A stretch of 28,032 nt of DNA from Proteobacteria bacterium SG_bin5 (GTDB lineage: Bacteria; Pseudomonadota; Alphaproteobacteria; Sphingomonadales; Sphingomonadaceae), in the NCBI GenBank assembly GCA_002083475.1, contig LWDI01000012.1:1-28032 (forward strand), in the 5' to 3' direction. Positions 15,106 through 21,955 of this stretch are shown here, piece by piece. A program made the position numbers and the translations under genes. Under the pieces are notes generated by a model. That model did no database searches. It had not been told where the DNA came from and worked only from the letters and a program-made list of their open reading frames with translations. Within the stretch, counting starts at the first letter, position 1, and the number at the start of each line of letters is the position of its first letter.

Positions 15106-16262
15106 CCCTCGCCATGCGTCCGGTTCAGCCGATCACGCTCGTTCGTCCGCACGCTGCGGCACGGGCGGCCCGCTTCTTCACGGAGAAGTTTCCGGGTCGC
15201 GCCATGTATGCGGTGAAGGCGAACCCGTCTCCTGATCTGCTGAAGATCCTGTTCGCGAACGGCATCACCCATTTCGACGTCGCCTCGCTGGGCGAAGTGC
15301 GGTTGGTCGCGGAAACGCTGCCGGACGCGACGCTTTGCTTCATGCACCCGGTGAAAGCCGAGGAAGCGATCAAGGAAGCTTATTTCGAGCACGGCGTGCG
15401 CGTGTTCTCGCTCGACAGCCTGGAAGAACTGTCGAAGATCATGCGCGCGACCGGCGAGGCAAGCGACTTGACGCGGTGCGTGCGGCTGCGCGTGTCGTCC
15501 GAACATTCGAAGCTGAGCCTCGCGTCCAAATTCGGCGTCGCGCCGGATGAGGCGAAGGAACTGCTGTTCGCGGCCCGCCAGGCGGCGGACGCGCTCGGCA
15601 TCTGCTTCCATGTCGGCAGCCAGGCGATGACGCCCGAGGCCTATGCGAATGCGATGGAGCGCGTGCGCCAGGCGATCGTTTCGGCGGCGGTCACGGTCGA
15701 CGTGGTCGATGTCGGCGGCGGTTTTCCCTCGGCTTATCCCGGGATGGAGCCCCCCGCGCTCGAGCGTTATTTCGAGACGATCCACCGGGCGTTCGAAAGC
15801 CTGCCGATCAGCTATTCGGCCGAGCTTTGGGCGGAGCCGGGCCGCGCCTTGTGCGCCGAATATAGCTCGCTGATCGTGCGCGTCGAACGGCGCCGCGGCA
15901 ACGAGCTGTTCATCAACGACGGCGCCTATGGCGCGTTGTTCGATGCGGCGCATATCGGCTGGCGCTTCCCGGTCGCGCTGCTGCGCGAGCCCGAATCGAC
16001 CGTGCGCGACATGCCGTTCAGCTTTTACGGACCCACTTGTGACGATCTCGATCACATGGCCGGCCCGTTCCTGCTGCCGGCGGACGTGCAAGCGGGCGAT
16101 TATATCGAGATCGGCATGCTCGGCGCCTATGGCGCGGCTTTGCGGACCGGTTTCAACGGCTTCGGCGCATCGGAGACGATCGTCGTGGACGATGAACCGA
16201 TGATCTCGCTTTACACCGATCTGCCCGAAGCGGCGGTTTCGGCGAACGTCGTCAAGCTGTAA
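15045..16262 (+). CDS. Ornithine decarboxylase (type III PLP-dependent, alanine-racemase fold)
   Basis: 405 residues from TTG 15045, placed nine bases after GGAGG; ATG 15114 (382 residues, starting MRPVQPIT) is a serious alternative because leader helix P3 ends just before it. The PLP lysine is in MYAVKANPSPDLL. HVGSQ, GGGFPSAYPG and AEPGRALCAE line the cofactor pocket, and the catalytic cysteine is in FYGPTCDDLDHM, followed by GAYGAALRTGFNGFG. It decarboxylates ornithine to putrescine; some relatives also take lysine. The gene uses CGT, GTT and GCT codons near its start more than its neighbours, suggesting high expression. The frame is open back to 14706, but that stretch is antisense to the dehydratase and not coding. 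Confidence 0.93.
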   Translation: MHKHHRALGLAARNDSARGIALAMRPVQPITLVRPHAAARAARFFTEKFPGRAMYAVKANPSPDLLKILFANGITHFDVASLGEVRLVAETLPDATLCFMHPVKAEEAIKEAYFEHGVRVFSLDSLEELSKIMRATGEASDLTRCVRLRVSSEHSKLSLASKFGVAPDEAKELLFAARQAADALGICFHVGSQAMTPEAYANAMERVRQAIVSAAVTVDVVDVGGGFPSAYPGMEPPALERYFETIHRAFESLPISYSAELWAEPGRALCAEYSSLIVRVERRRGNELFINDGAYGALFDAAHIGWRFPVALLREPESTVRDMPFSFYGPTCDDLDHMAGPFLLPADVQAGDYIEIGMLGAYGAALRTGFNGFGASETIVVDDEPMISLYTDLPEAAVSANVVKL

Positions 16263-16292
16263 CGCGCAAGCGTCACCGTTGCCCCACCCTAA

Positions 16293-16321
16293 CCCCTTGC
16301 CCCTCCCCCGGGGGCAAGGGG
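16293..16321. repeat. Strong hairpin between polyamine genes
   Basis: An 11-bp perfect stem (CCCCTTGCCCC at 16293-16303, GGGGCAAGGGG at 16311-16321) with a 7-base loop. No U tract follows, so full termination is doubtful; attenuation or mRNA stabilisation between the two genes is more likely. It ends five bases before the GGAG site of the next gene. Confidence 0.6.
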
Positions 16322-16337
16322 CATTCGGAGTTCGACC

Positions 16338-17405
16338 ATGACCGACACCCACGCCCCCGAGCGCACCATCAACGATAACCGCAAGGCCGAACTGCTCTCC
16401 ACCAAGGTCGAGCATATCGACATTCGCTCGTTCGATGCCCGCCCGATCATCGAGTCGATGGGCAAGATGAGCTTCACCAGCCGCGATCTGGCGCGCGCGA
16501 CCGGCATCTATAATCAGATGCTGGCCGACCCCGATTGCACCATTTTCCTGGTGATCGCCGGCTCGACCTCGGCGGGCGGCTGCATGGACCTTTATGCCGA
16601 GCTGATCCGCTCGAACATGGTCGATTGCGTCGTCGCGACGGGCGCGACGATCGTCGACATGGATTTCTTCGAAGGGCTCGGCCACAAACATTATCAGGCG
16701 CTCGAAGTGCCCGATGACGATACTTTGCGTTCGCTCTACATCGATCGCATCTACGACACTTATATCGATGAAGAGCAGCTGCAGGACTGCGACTTCACGA
16801 TCAACAAGATCGCCAACGCGCTTGAGCCGCGCGCCTATTCGAGCCGCGCCTTCATCCGCGAGATGGGCAAATATCTGGTCGAGCACGGCAAGAAGGAGAA
16901 CAGCCTCGTCAAGCTCGCTTATGAGCATGACGTGCCGATCTTCTGCCCGGCGTTCGTCGATAGCTCGGCGGGCTTCGGCCTCGTCAAGCATCAGGTCGAT
17001 CGGATGAAGGAGGGCAAGCCCTATCTCATGATCGACGCGGTGGCGGACTTCCGCGAGCTGACCGACATCAAGATCAAGGCGGGCGAATCGGGCCTGCTGA
17101 TGGTCGGCGGCGGCGTGCCCAAGAACTTCATCCAGGACACGGTCGTTTGCGCCGAGATCCTGGGGCATGAGGACGTCGCGGTGCATAAGTACGCGGTGCA
17201 GATCACCGTGGCGGACGTGCGCGACGGCGCCTGCTCTTCCTCGACGCTGCAAGAAGCGGCGAGCTGGGGCAAGGTTTCGACCGCGATCGAGCAGATGGTG
17301 TTCGCCGAAGCCGGCAGCGTGATGCCGCTGCTCGCAAGCGACGCCTATCACCGCGAACTGTGGAAGAACCGCCCGAAGCGCCGCTGGGCGACGCTGTTCG
17401 ATTGA
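16338..17405 (+). CDS. Deoxyhypusine synthase-like protein, probable homospermidine synthase
   Basis: 355 residues, start supported by GGAG at 16327-16330. The NAD-binding deoxyhypusine synthase fold shows FLVIAGSTSAGGCMDLYAEL, VVATGATIVDMDF, CPAFVDSSAGFGL and GLLMVGGGVPKNF. The lysine that forms the imine in the eukaryotic enzyme is conserved as K312 in AASWGKVS. Bacteria lack eIF5A, so bacterial members act on free polyamines, moving an aminobutyl group from spermidine or putrescine. With an ornithine decarboxylase 75 bases upstream, putrescine-to-homospermidine synthesis is the best inference, and it fits the high homospermidine content reported for sphingomonads. The protein is cytosolic, without signal or membrane segments. 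Confidence 0.92.
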   Translation: MTDTHAPERTINDNRKAELLSTKVEHIDIRSFDARPIIESMGKMSFTSRDLARATGIYNQMLADPDCTIFLVIAGSTSAGGCMDLYAELIRSNMVDCVVATGATIVDMDFFEGLGHKHYQALEVPDDDTLRSLYIDRIYDTYIDEEQLQDCDFTINKIANALEPRAYSSRAFIREMGKYLVEHGKKENSLVKLAYEHDVPIFCPAFVDSSAGFGLVKHQVDRMKEGKPYLMIDAVADFRELTDIKIKAGESGLLMVGGGVPKNFIQDTVVCAEILGHEDVAVHKYAVQITVADVRDGACSSSTLQEAASWGKVSTAIEQMVFAEAGSVMPLLASDAYHRELWKNRPKRRWATLFD

Positions 17406-17499
17406 TCGAGTGCCAAGATTAGGAAGCGCCGCTCGCGGACGGCGGGTGGCGCTTCGCTTGGGCGACGGTCGAACCTCAACGCCAATAACAAAAAGGCAT

Positions 17500-17573
17500 C
17501 GCCCCAGCGAAAGCTGGCGCCTCCCGGCTATGGAGCGCCCCCGGTCGGGGAGGCCCCAGCTTTCGCTGGGGCG
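17500..17573. repeat. Inverted repeat with 18-bp perfect arms
   Basis: CGCCCCAGCGAAAGCTGG at 17500-17517 is exactly complementary to 17556-17573, with a 38-base spacer that itself can pair partly (CCTCCC/GGGGAGG). The arms also fold individually (CCAGC-TTTC-GCTGG). It lies in the 291-base gap after the deoxyhypusine synthase-like gene. That gap contains no gene I can support, and the repeat may end transcription of the polyamine operon. Confidence 0.65.
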
Positions 17574-17696
17574 ACGCGCTCGAGTGAATTGGACTGATCG
17601 ACGGGCGCGACGAAGCGCCTGATCGTGCCTTGCGGCGGCAAGCGCGGGCCGACCCCGATCTTGCCACCGCGCGCGCGAGCGCCGATAGCCGCGCGC

Positions 17697-18596
17697 ATGT
17701 CTTCCCCCGCCGGCGACCGCGTGCTGCTCGCCATCGTCCTGCGCCTAGCCTCGGTGTTCGTGTTCGCGGTGATGAACGCGCTCATCAAGCTTGCCGAAGC
17801 CGGCGGCGCGCAACTGGCGGAGATCATGTTCTTCCGCCAGGGCGCCGCGCTGATCCCGGTCACGCTCTGGATCGCCGCCGGCCCGGGCCTCGGCACCATC
17901 GCGACCCAGCGGATCGGCGCGCATCTGCTGCGTACCGCGATGGGCCTCACCAGCATGTGCTTCGTGTTCGGCACGATCCTGCTGCTGCCGCTGGCGGAAT
18001 CGACCACGTTGCAATTCACCCTGCCGATCTGGGCGACGATCCTGGGCGCGCTGGTGCTGCGCGAACGGGTCGGCTGGCACCGCTGGGGGGCGGTGATCGC
18101 GGGCTTTATCGGCGTGCTGATCATCACCCGGCCGGGCGGTGGGATGGCGCCGCTCGGCATTTTCACCGGACTGATGGGCGCGCTGCTCTCGGCGGGCGTG
18201 TCGATCCTGTTGCGTCAGATCGGCAAGACCGAGGGCGCGGCGACGACCGTCTTCTGGTTCTCCGCGCTCTCGCTGCCGCCGACCGGCCTCGCCTTCGCGC
18301 TGACCGCGACCACCCACCCGCTCGCCACCTGGGGCTGGCTGGTGCTGGTGGGGCTGTGCGGCGGCGTCGCGCAATTGTTCATGACCGCGTCGCTGAAGCT
18401 CGGCCCGGTCTCGCTGGTGGTGCCGATGGACTATACCGGGCTCATTTGGGCGACCGTGTTCGGCTGGGCGTTGTTCGCGGTGCTCCCCGGCTGGGCGACC
18501 TGGGCAGGCGCGCCCTTCGTGATCGGATCGGGGCTCTACATCGTTTGGCGCGAACGCGTGCGCGCGCGCGAGAAGGTCGAGCGGGTGGTGGCTTGA
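17697..18596 (+). CDS. EamA/DMT superfamily permease
   Basis: 299 residues from ATG 17697; an in-frame ATG at 17625 would add 24 polar residues. Ten hydrophobic segments are arranged as two EamA repeats (about 15-140 and 155-285). Motifs include AVMNALIKLA in helix 1, FFRQGAA in helix 2, PIWATILGALVLRERVGWHRWGAVI at the end of repeat one and the corresponding DYTGLIWATVFGWALF in repeat two. The family exports or imports amino acids, nucleotide precursors or other small metabolites through the inner membrane; RhtA, PecM and YdcZ relatives show the range. The substrate cannot be told. It might carry polyamine-related compounds given the upstream genes, but nothing in the sequence shows it. Confidence 0.9.
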   Translation: MSSPAGDRVLLAIVLRLASVFVFAVMNALIKLAEAGGAQLAEIMFFRQGAALIPVTLWIAAGPGLGTIATQRIGAHLLRTAMGLTSMCFVFGTILLLPLAESTTLQFTLPIWATILGALVLRERVGWHRWGAVIAGFIGVLIITRPGGGMAPLGIFTGLMGALLSAGVSILLRQIGKTEGAATTVFWFSALSLPPTGLAFALTATTHPLATWGWLVLVGLCGGVAQLFMTASLKLGPVSLVVPMDYTGLIWATVFGWALFAVLPGWATWAGAPFVIGSGLYIVWRERVRAREKVERVVA

Positions 18597-18671
18597 ACCG
18601 TTTTGGGAACAGTTTCGATTGCCTTGAAGTTAGCGCTAGTCGATGATTGCTGGGACCGGGGGGGATGGCTG

Positions 18672-19430
18672 ATGGCAATCAGACAACGAATTAGCGGTTT
18701 ATCTCGCTGGAAAAAATTCCAGGACTGGATTGAGTCAAATAGCGGTACGACTACGATATTTCGTGGCCTCGGTGATGTCGATTTCGAATTGATACCCACG
18801 GTTGGCAGACTTAGCAAATACTCGCTCAAATACGAAAATGATATCTTTGCCGCCTTTGAAAGACGCATTCCTTTGCTCACCGCTGGGCCGGTACCGAGCC
18901 TGAGATGGGACATTCTAGCGTTGGCGCAACATCACGGCGTCCCCACTCGTCTACTCGATTGGACGACCAATCCGCTCGTGGCCGCTTATTTCGCCGTCAC
19001 CGCGCCGCCGAAGTCGATCAAGCGGCAGTTGGCCGGGCGCAACCGACTGTTCACACCAGCCCTAGACGCGATCGATTGCTGCGTCGTCGCGCACCGCGTG
19101 CGCAAGCAGGACATGATCGACGCCTCGGCGGCGAGCGACCCATTCGCCATCAACCGGATCGGGGTTTTGTTGCCGCGCACGATCACCTCCCGCATCGCGA
19201 CGCAAAACGGCGTTTTCACCGTCCACCCGGTGCCCAATGAGCCATGGGAAGAGCCGCTTGAGGTGACCGGCCAATGTTTCACGATTCCAGGCGCGCTTCG
19301 CGAGTTTTTCCGGCAGCAGCTCTTTCATCTGGGGATTGATCCGCTGTATCTGATGGGTGGGCTCGATGGCCTTGGTGCCCGCATCGCATGGCAGGCACGC
19401 GAGAATTTCGGGCTTGGAGTGCTCGATTGA
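18672..19430 (+). CDS. FRG domain-containing protein
   Basis: 252 residues. The start is the ATG after GGGGGGATGGCTG; a closer ATG at 18665 opens only a nine-codon frame. The domain's name motif appears as TTIFRGLGDVDFELIPTVGR near residue 27. The second conserved block, LAQHHGVPTRLLDWTTNPLVAAYFA (about 86-110), completes the FRG signature. The domain is widespread in bacteria on accessory DNA, and its activity is not established to my knowledge. The first 250 bases are visibly AT-richer than the flanks, with codons such as ATA, AGA, AAA and TTA that neighbours avoid, which suggests recent acquisition; the second half looks more like the host. Its TGA overlaps the ATG of a small acidic protein gene (ATGA-type coupling). 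Confidence 0.88.
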   Translation: MAIRQRISGLSRWKKFQDWIESNSGTTTIFRGLGDVDFELIPTVGRLSKYSLKYENDIFAAFERRIPLLTAGPVPSLRWDILALAQHHGVPTRLLDWTTNPLVAAYFAVTAPPKSIKRQLAGRNRLFTPALDAIDCCVVAHRVRKQDMIDASAASDPFAINRIGVLLPRTITSRIATQNGVFTVHPVPNEPWEEPLEVTGQCFTIPGALREFFRQQLFHLGIDPLYLMGGLDGLGARIAWQARENFGLGVLD

Positions 19431-19789
19431 TGGCAACGAAATATATCTTGGCAACGGAACGCTCGCAGATCGACCCGATCGTCAACGCGATCAACAAACT
19501 CGATCAGCCGGCGCTGGAACGGCTCCATGTGTGGGAGAAAATCGCGGGTTTGGCCGACGAGGCGACGCTACAGCAGATCGATGGAAGCCCGTTCAGCGTC
19601 GTTCTGAGCGGCGATCGGTTCGAAGCGACCGCCTCGATTTCGGTCTTGCTTCATTACAATGATAGCGCGGACGAAGCGGGCGGCAGTTTCAGCGACGAAT
19701 TTCTCGCAACGGTTCGGGGCCGACTGGCGGGAGAGGAAGCCACCGTCGAGAGCATCGACGTCGATTTGCGTGACGACGAACTGACCTAA
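19430..19789 (+). CDS. Small acidic protein coupled to the FRG gene, unknown function
   Basis: 119 residues, starting at an ATG that shares its first base with the end of the FRG stop codon. It is acidic, especially the C-terminus (ESIDVDLRDDELT), with no signal peptide, cysteine pair or membrane helix. The first half looks helical (NAINKLDQPALERLHVWEKIAGL); the second half looks like strands (FSVVLSGDRFEATASISVLLHY). I recognise no family. Tight coupling to the FRG gene suggests a partner, regulator or neutralising protein, as an inference from position and charge only. It ends five bases from the convergent hemerythrin gene. Confidence 0.7.
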   Translation: MATKYILATERSQIDPIVNAINKLDQPALERLHVWEKIAGLADEATLQQIDGSPFSVVLSGDRFEATASISVLLHYNDSADEAGGSFSDEFLATVRGRLAGEEATVESIDVDLRDDELT

Positions 19790-19793
19790 TGTT

Positions 19794-20321
19794 TCATTGA
19801 CGCCGCTCGTTTTGCGGGCTCAGCTTCACCGCCGCCAGCTCGGGCATCGGCAGTCGTTCCTTATAGTCGCTCATCGGCGCTTCCTTGCGCGCGCGCAATG
19901 CCTCGCCGAGCGCTTCCAGATCGAGCCCGGCGCGGCGCGCCTGGCTGAAAATGCCCGCCAGGCGCGCTTCTTCCTCGCCGACGTGATGCTCGATCTGTTC
20001 GGCGAGCACGCTCACCTTGGCGTCATAATATTCGTCCTCGGGGCCGCCCGCCAGAATGTCGCGGATCAGTAGCTTGGCGCTGTCATGCTCGACGAAGGCT
20101 TCCTTGAGCATGTCGTCGTCGATCTTGCCCCCGCACGCGGGGTAGAAGATTTCCTCCTCGATCTTCGCGTGGACGATCAGCGCGCGGCAAATATCCTCGG
20201 CGATGCTTTGCTTGGCCGAATCGGCGCGCGCCTTTTCGAATTTCTCGAACAGCGCCTCCACCTCGCGATGATCGGCCTTGAGCAGCGCGATCGCATCCTG
20301 CGGCTTGGTCGTCTTGGCCAT
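19794..20321 (-). CDS. Hemerythrin HHE cation-binding domain protein
   Basis: 175 residues. The ATG is preceded by AGGAGGGTGAG, an excellent ribosome-binding site; ten more in-frame codons upstream are not needed. Four helices carry the diiron ligands: ADHREVEALF, HAKIEEEIFYPA, EHDSAKLLI and IEHHVGEEEARL. The HHE family binds O2 or NO, or repairs or regulates Fe-S proteins (YtfE-like) under nitrosative or oxidative stress. The C-terminal 40 residues are polar and may be flexible. It is cytosolic. It faces the FRG pair end to end, with five bases between the stops. Confidence 0.92.
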   Translation of the reverse strand: MAKTTKPQDAIALLKADHREVEALFEKFEKARADSAKQSIAEDICRALIVHAKIEEEIFYPACGGKIDDDMLKEAFVEHDSAKLLIRDILAGGPEDEYYDAKVSVLAEQIEHHVGEEEARLAGIFSQARRAGLDLEALGEALRARKEAPMSDYKERLPMPELAAVKLSPQNERRQ

Positions 20322-20384
20322 CTCACCCTCCTGGAACCGGTGGCGCGTCAATCGCTCGCGCCGCGCCCTGGTTCCCGAGGCGCG

Positions 20385-20714
20385 TCAACCGCGCTCGACC
20401 GCGAGCAAGGTCGTGCCCTGATAACGTTCGGCGCCGGGGTCGAAGTCCTCGATCGGGAAAAAGGGCCGCTCGCTCGCGGCGATGTCGCCGAGCCCGGTCA
20501 GGCGGTAGGTGCCGAGCTTCAGCTCGCGCGGCGGCTTGCCATCGCGCTCCAGCGCGACCGCGTCGATATGGAGCTCGTCGTGGCGGGTGTAGAGGATGTG
20601 CGGGGCGAGCGTCACCACCCCGCGATTATAGGTCGCGGTCACGCAGTGGCGGCGCACGATCGCCGCGAGCAGGGTCGGCACCGGGCCGCTCGGTTCGTCG
20701 GAAACGGAATTCAT
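20385..20714 (-). CDS. Small WYL-like domain protein
   Basis: 109 residues. The pattern resembles a free-standing WYL domain (SH3-like fold): an N-terminal helix LLAAIVRRHCVTATYN, then strands VVTLAPHILYTRHDELHIDAVAL, a basic linker, ELKLGTYRLTGL, and FFPIEDFDP near the end. In WYL transcription factors this segment binds ligands or nucleic acid behind a DNA-binding domain, which is missing here. It may sense a ligand, or be a remnant. No signal peptide. The gene is 63 bases from the hemerythrin gene on the same strand and divergent from hpnI. The assignment is by pattern only, so hypothetical protein is the safe alternative. Confidence 0.6.
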   Translation of the reverse strand: MNSVSDEPSGPVPTLLAAIVRRHCVTATYNRGVVTLAPHILYTRHDELHIDAVALERDGKPPRELKLGTYRLTGLGDIAASERPFFPIEDFDPGAERYQGTTLLAVERG

Positions 20715-20736
20715 GATGCGCCGAGTTTAGCCGCGC

Positions 20737-20749
20737 GCTGCAATGCAGC
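20737..20749. promoter_or_regulatory. Small perfect palindrome, possible operator
   Basis: GCTGCA-A-TGCAGC lies between the divergent WYL-like gene and hpnI. A 13-base symmetric site in a divergent control region could bind a dimeric regulator, but such a short palindrome can arise by chance in this composition. Confidence 0.2.
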
Positions 20750-20833
20750 AAGGCGCAAAAATGGCGCGCCGCCGTCACGGAGGCCGCGCCGGGCTTTGAC
20801 AGCGATACGCCGGGGGTGCCAAGCGGCGGGACG

Positions 20834-21955
20834 ATGATCGTCTATCTCCTCGGCGGCCTGGCGACGATCGGCGCCGGCCTGGTGCTCGCGATGGCGGCGG
20901 CGAGCGCGCGTTTCGGGCGCCGACTCGCCACGCCGGCGCGCGCGACGCCCGAGCCGGTGAGCTTGCTCAAGCCGCTCCATGGCGCCGAGCCCCGGCTGCG
21001 CGCCAATCTGCAGAGCTTTCTCGACCAGGACTGGGACGCACCGATCACGCTGATCGCCGGCATCCAGCGCGCCGATGATCCCACGCAACAGGCGGTCGCC
21101 GCGCTCGCCACCGGCCCCGCGCGCCGCGCCGTATTGGTGAGCGACGCCCGCCGCCACGGCGCCAATGCCAAGGTGAGCAACCTCATCAATCTCGCGCCCG
21201 CCGCCGAGGCCGAACTGCTCGTGCTGTCCGACAGCGACATCGCCGCCCCGCCCGATTATCTCGCGCGCGTCGCGGGCGCGCTCGCGGCGCCGGGGGTGGG
21301 CGCGGTGACTTGCGCTTATGCCGGGCGCGGCGACGGCGGTTTCTGGTCGCTGCTGGGGGCGGCGATGCTGAGCTATCATTTCCTGCCGAGCGTGCTCTTC
21401 GCCGAGGCGCTCGGCACGGGCGACGCCTGCATGGGCTCGACGATCGCGCTGCGCCGGCACACGCTCGCGGCGATCGGCGGATTCGAAACCTTCGCCGACA
21501 TATTGGCCGACGATCACGCGATCGGCGCGGCGGTGCGCGCGCAGGGGCTGAAGGTCGCGCTCGCGCCGGTGCTGGTGACGCATGGCAGCGTCGAGCCGAG
21601 CCTCGCCGCGCTGCTGCGCCACGAACTCCGCTGGGCGGCGACGGTGCGCGATCTGAACCCGGGCGGGATGCTGGGGATGACCTTGCTCCACCCCCTGCCC
21701 TTCGCGCTGGCGGCGTTCGCGCTCGCGCCGGGGCTCGCGACGGGGGCGCTGGTCGCGCTCGCGATCGGCGCACGGCTGGCGGTGGCGGCGGTGGTCGACC
21801 GGCTGGCGGGGCGCAAGACCGCGCCCTGGCTGCTGCTCCCGTTACGCGACTTGCTCACCTTCGGCGTCCACATCGCCTGCTTCTTCGTCCGCCGCGTCGA
21901 GTGGCGCGGCGCGCGACTCGCGATGCGCGATCAGGGGCGGATCGAGGCGCGATGA
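20834..21955 (+). CDS. hpnI: Hopanoid glycosyltransferase HpnI (ceramide glucosyltransferase-like, GT21/GT2)
   Basis: 373 residues from ATG 20834. An N-terminal membrane anchor (about 2-24) is followed by a GT-A catalytic domain opening with PVSLLKPLHGAEPRL, then the metal-binding VLSDSDIAAPPDYL (aspartates near 133 and 135), GDACMGSTIALRR, an aspartate pair in LADDHAIG and the (Q/R)xxRW-type HELRWAATVR. Two or three C-terminal membrane helices follow. In hopanoid producers HpnI transfers N-acetylglucosamine to bacteriohopanetetrol at the inner membrane. The next gene, hpnK, overlaps by ATGA, which strongly supports the hopanoid role over ceramide glucosylation. The in-frame GTG at 20816 is a less likely start. 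Confidence 0.9.
   Translation: MIVYLLGGLATIGAGLVLAMAAASARFGRRLATPARATPEPVSLLKPLHGAEPRLRANLQSFLDQDWDAPITLIAGIQRADDPTQQAVAALATGPARRAVLVSDARRHGANAKVSNLINLAPAAEAELLVLSDSDIAAPPDYLARVAGALAAPGVGAVTCAYAGRGDGGFWSLLGAAMLSYHFLPSVLFAEALGTGDACMGSTIALRRHTLAAIGGFETFADILADDHAIGAAVRAQGLKVALAPVLVTHGSVEPSLAALLRHELRWAATVRDLNPGGMLGMTLLHPLPFALAAFALAPGLATGALVALAIGARLAVAAVVDRLAGRKTAPWLLLPLRDLLTFGVHIACFFVRRVEWRGARLAMRDQGRIEAR

Noticed and set aside
15072..17351. A 759-codon minus-strand frame opposite the two polyamine genes
   Set aside because: Antisense shadow: low-complexity Arg/Asp/His-rich product, while both plus-strand genes have full motifs.
18603..18671. Longer FRG protein starting at 18603
   Set aside because: The extension lies in the intergenic gap, lacks family similarity and has no ribosome-binding site, whereas ATG 18672 has one.
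20341..20388. Direct repeat GGCGCGTCAA occurring twice near the hemerythrin start
   Set aside because: Only two ten-base copies in a GC-rich gap, one merging with a gene end; not enough to call an operator.
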